A program made the translations under genes and the position numbers. DNA of 8,467 bases from Pseudomonadota bacterium. Its GTDB lineage: Bacteria; Pseudomonadota; Gammaproteobacteria; Burkholderiales; Burkholderiaceae. The DNA lies in contig JAJYBQ010000095.1 of NCBI GenBank assembly GCA_021778935.1, forward strand, positions 1-8,467. The letters run 5' to 3'. Under the pieces are notes generated by a model. The model ran no database searches and had not been told where the DNA came from. It was given only the letters and a program-made list of their open reading frames with translations. Positions 6,449-8,467 of this stretch are shown piece by piece. The number at the start of each line of letters is the position of its first letter. Position 1 is the first letter of the stretch.

Positions 6449-7595
6449 AATCGGCCGTGAAGAAGCCCTTCATCTTGTCCACGAAGGATTTCGTCTCGGG
6501 CGAATGCTTGGTCCCGCCTTCGTTGAGCGCGTCGTCGAATTCGCGCAGCAATTTCTTCTGCTTCTCCGTCAGGCGCACCGGCGTTTCCACGCGCACGTGA
6601 CAGTAGAGATCACCGGGGTGGTGCGAACGCACGCCCTTGATGCCTTTGCCCCGCAGCCGAAACGTCTTGCCGCTTTGGGTTCCTTCCGGAAGGGTGATGC
6701 TGACATTGCCCTTGAGCGTTGCAAACTCGACATCGCCGCCCAGCGCGGCGGTCGCGAACGAAACCGGCACCTCGCAGTGGAGATCGTCGCCGTCGCGCTG
6801 AAAGACTCCATGGGGCTTGATCCGGATTTCGACATAGAGATCACCGGGCGGGCCGCCGTTCATCCCCGGCTCGCCCTTGCCGCTCAGGCGGATGCGCTGG
6901 CCCTCGTCGATCCCCGCCGGGATCGCGACCTCGAGCACCTTGTTGCGCTTGATCCGTCCTTCCCCGTGACACGACGCGCAAGGCTCCGCGATCACCTTGC
7001 CGCTGCCGTGGCAGGTGGGGCAGGCCTGCTGAATCGAGAAAAAACCCTGCGACATGCGCACCGCCCCCGATCCGTTGCAGGTCGTGCAGGTCTTGGGTTT
7101 GGTACCGGCCTTGGCGCCGGTACCGCCGCAGGTCTCGCAGGGATCCCAGGACGGCACGCGGATGTCGGTGGTGAAGCCGTTCACCGCCTGTTCGAGCGTG
7201 ATCTCCATGTTGTAGCGCAGATCGGCCCCGCGGTACGCGTTGCCAGCCCGACCACCACCGCCACGGGCCGCGCCGCCGAAGATGTCGCCGAAGATGTCGC
7301 CGAACGCCTCGGCGAACCCGCCGTTGAATCCTGCACTGCCGGCACCGAAACCGCCCGCCGCGGCGTTGGGATCGACGCCAGCATGGCCGAAGCGATCATA
7401 GGCCTCGCGCTTCTGTGCATCGGAGAGCATTTCATAGGCTTCCTTGGCTTCCTTGAATTTCTCCTCGGACGCCTTGTCCCCCGGATTGCGGTCCGGGTGG
7501 TACTTCATCGCCATCTTGCGATAGGCCTTCTTGATTTCCTCATCGGATGCGTTCTTGGCGACGCCGAGAATTTCGTAGAAATCGCGTTTGGACAT
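6447..7595 (-). CDS. dnaJ: Chaperone protein DnaJ (Hsp40, type I)
   Basis: Co-chaperone that delivers unfolded proteins to DnaK and stimulates its ATPase. The complete 382-residue product has the full type I layout. J domain 1-70 with the HPD catalytic triplet at 33-35. Gly/Phe-rich linker about 76-118, containing the repeat [11 protein letters not shown]. Zinc-binding domain with four CxxCxGxG motifs (Cys153/156, 170/173, 192/195, 206/209), so both zinc sites are intact. C-terminal substrate-binding domains follow from about 215, including [21 protein letters not shown] (251-271). ATG at 7593-7595 is followed by [11 protein letters not shown], the usual N-terminus. No clear Shine-Dalgarno site precedes it. 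dnaK lies 155 bp upstream on the same strand, so a dnaK-dnaJ operon transcribed from outside the window is likely; no good internal promoter was seen. Confidence 0.98.
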   Translation of the reverse strand: MSKRDFYEILGVAKNASDEEIKKAYRKMAMKYHPDRNPGDKASEEKFKEAKEAYEMLSDAQKREAYDRFGHAGVDPNAAAGGFGAGSAGFNGGFAEAFGDIFGDIFGGAARGGGGRAGNAYRGADLRYNMEITLEQAVNGFTTDIRVPSWDPCETCGGTGAKAGTKPKTCTTCNGSGAVRMSQGFFSIQQACPTCHGSGKVIAEPCASCHGEGRIKRNKVLEVAIPAGIDEGQRIRLSGKGEPGMNGGPPGDLYVEIRIKPHGVFQRDGDDLHCEVPVSFATAALGGDVEFATLKGNVSITLPEGTQSGKTFRLRGKGIKGVRSHHPGDLYCHVRVETPVRLTEKQKKLLREFDDALNEGGTKHSPETKSFVDKMKGFFTAD

Positions 7596-7750
7596 GGTGT
7601 TCGTTCAATTGTGGTGCCAAAAGGGAATCCCGGAATTGCAAAACCGGATACCGCCACACCGGGCAGGCATCCGGTCCGCGCGCGCCTCTGCGCTCGATAT
7701 CGCCCCGATCGCAGGCAGACTCCACGTCCACCGCGATCGCGACCGATATA
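7596..7750 (-). other. dnaK-dnaJ intergenic spacer
   Basis: This spacer is 155 bp. It contains a 10-bp palindrome CGCGATCGCG (7732-7741) just after the dnaK stop, and a 7-bp inverted repeat ACCGGAT (7643-7649) / ATCCGGT (7669-7675) with a 19-nt loop. Neither is followed by a T-run. No CIRCE-type repeat and no convincing promoter hexamers for dnaJ were found. TTGCAA and CACAAT occur on the dnaJ strand, but with a 22-bp spacing that is too long. Confidence 0.4.
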
Positions 7751-8467
7751 TCAGCCGTTCCGCTTCACCTCCTTGAAATCGGCGTCGACGACGTCCTCGG
7801 CACCGGCCTTGTTGGCGCCATCGGGCGCAGCCCCGCCGCCGGCAGCGGCGGTCTGTTCCGCCCCACCCTGTGCCGGAGACTCGGCGTACATCTTTTCACC
7901 GAGCTTGTGCGACGCGGTCAACAGGGCCGCCGCCTTGGCATCGATCGCTTCCTTGTCGCTGCCCTTGAGCGCTTCTTCCAGTTCCCCGATCGCCGCCTGG
8001 ATCTTGGCCTTTTCACCGTCATCCAGGCTCGCACCATGCTCGGCCAAGGCCTTGCTCACCTGGTGCATCGAAGATTCGGCGGAATTGCGCGCCTGCGCCA
8101 GTTCCAACCGCTTATGGTCTTCGGCGCGATTGAGCTCCGCGTCCTTGACCATGCGGTTGATCTCATCCTCGGTCAAGCCGGAATTCGCCTTGATCGTGAT
8201 CTTGTTCTCCTTGCCGGTCGCCTTGTCGCGGGCACCCACGTGCAGAATGCCATTGGCGTCGATGTCGAAGGTGAGCTCGATCTGCGGCAGGCCGCGCGGT
8301 GCCGGGGGAATCCCCTCCAGGTTGAACTCGCCCAACAGCTTGTTGCCGGCCGCCATCTCGCGCTCGCCCTGGAACACCTTGATCGTGACCGCCGGCTGAT
8401 TATCGTCGGCGGTCGAGAAGACCTGCGCGTGCTTGGTCGGAATCGTCGTGTTCTTCTGGATCATCTT
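7751..8467 (-). CDS. dnaK: Chaperone protein DnaK (Hsp70), C-terminal 238 residues; 5' end outside window
   Basis: ATP-dependent Hsp70 chaperone; partner of DnaJ and GrpE in folding and heat-shock control. The visible part begins inside the substrate-binding beta-sandwich ([20 protein letters not shown]). It continues through [34 protein letters not shown] and [21 protein letters not shown], then the alpha-helical lid from about [17 protein letters not shown] Gly/Ala-rich flexible tail follows, ending [14 protein letters not shown]; the usual proteobacterial tail is of the DVVDAEFEEVKDKK type. The nucleotide-binding domain and interdomain linker lie beyond 8467. The MIQK methionine at the right edge is internal, not a start. 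dnaJ follows after 155 bp on the same strand. Confidence 0.98.
   Translation of the reverse strand, partial: KMIQKNTTIPTKHAQVFSTADDNQPAVTIKVFQGEREMAAGNKLLGEFNLEGIPPAPRGLPQIELTFDIDANGILHVGARDKATGKENKITIKANSGLTEDEINRMVKDAELNRAEDHKRLELAQARNSAESSMHQVSKALAEHGASLDDGEKAKIQAAIGELEEALKGSDKEAIDAKAAALLTASHKLGEKMYAESPAQGGAEQTAAAGGGAAPDGANKAGAEDVVDADFKEVKRNG

Noticed and set aside
7596..7750. CIRCE/HrcA operator or separate dnaJ promoter
   Set aside because: No CIRCE-like 9-bp inverted repeat and no properly spaced -35/-10 pair found.
6432..8399. A 655-codon open frame on the plus strand, antisense to dnaJ and dnaK
   Set aside because: It lies opposite two unmistakable genes and crosses their spacer. 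Its translation has no known motif; long antisense frames are expected in G+C-rich codon usage.

Overview
This window comes from a G+C-rich Gram-negative bacterium, most likely a betaproteobacterium. The proteins point there: the ScpA N-terminal segment ([10 protein letters not shown] / [13 protein letters not shown]), an E. coli-class IlvD, an Hsp15/HslR with the DKWLWAARFFKTRSLA signature, and a dnaK-dnaJ gene order. Assignment below the phylum/class level is inference. All genes look like intact chromosomal housekeeping genes. I see no insertion sequence, phage gene, CRISPR array or tRNA.

Layout. Minus strand, 1-1791: scpA (chromosome condensation) followed 59 bp downstream by ilvD (branched-chain amino acid synthesis), whose 3' half lies beyond the left edge. 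Plus strand, 1815-5591: putA, a very long bifunctional proline-to-glutamate dehydrogenase. It starts only 23 bp from the divergent scpA start. From 5592 to 6017 lies the only large non-coding stretch (426 bp). It holds an AT-richer island with a 13-bp dyad and a possible promoter, then a strong G+C hairpin just upstream of hslR. Plus strand, 6018-6407: hslR (Hsp15, ribosome rescue and heat shock), apparently with a TTG start. Minus strand, 6447-8467: dnaJ, preceded in transcription by the 3' part of dnaK, which enters from the right edge. hslR and dnaJ converge on a 39-bp gap containing a G+C hairpin.

Functionally there are three blocks: scpA-ilvD, a stand-alone proline catabolic gene, and a protein quality-control cluster (dnaK-dnaJ facing hslR). 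I found no convincing undescribed system. The points most worth a second look are the very tight scpA/putA divergent junction, the 5' end of hslR (TTG start, hairpin, and an out-of-frame ATG behind a strong purine-rich site), and the architecture of PutA, which has no N-terminal DNA-binding domain but keeps a long C-terminal domain.
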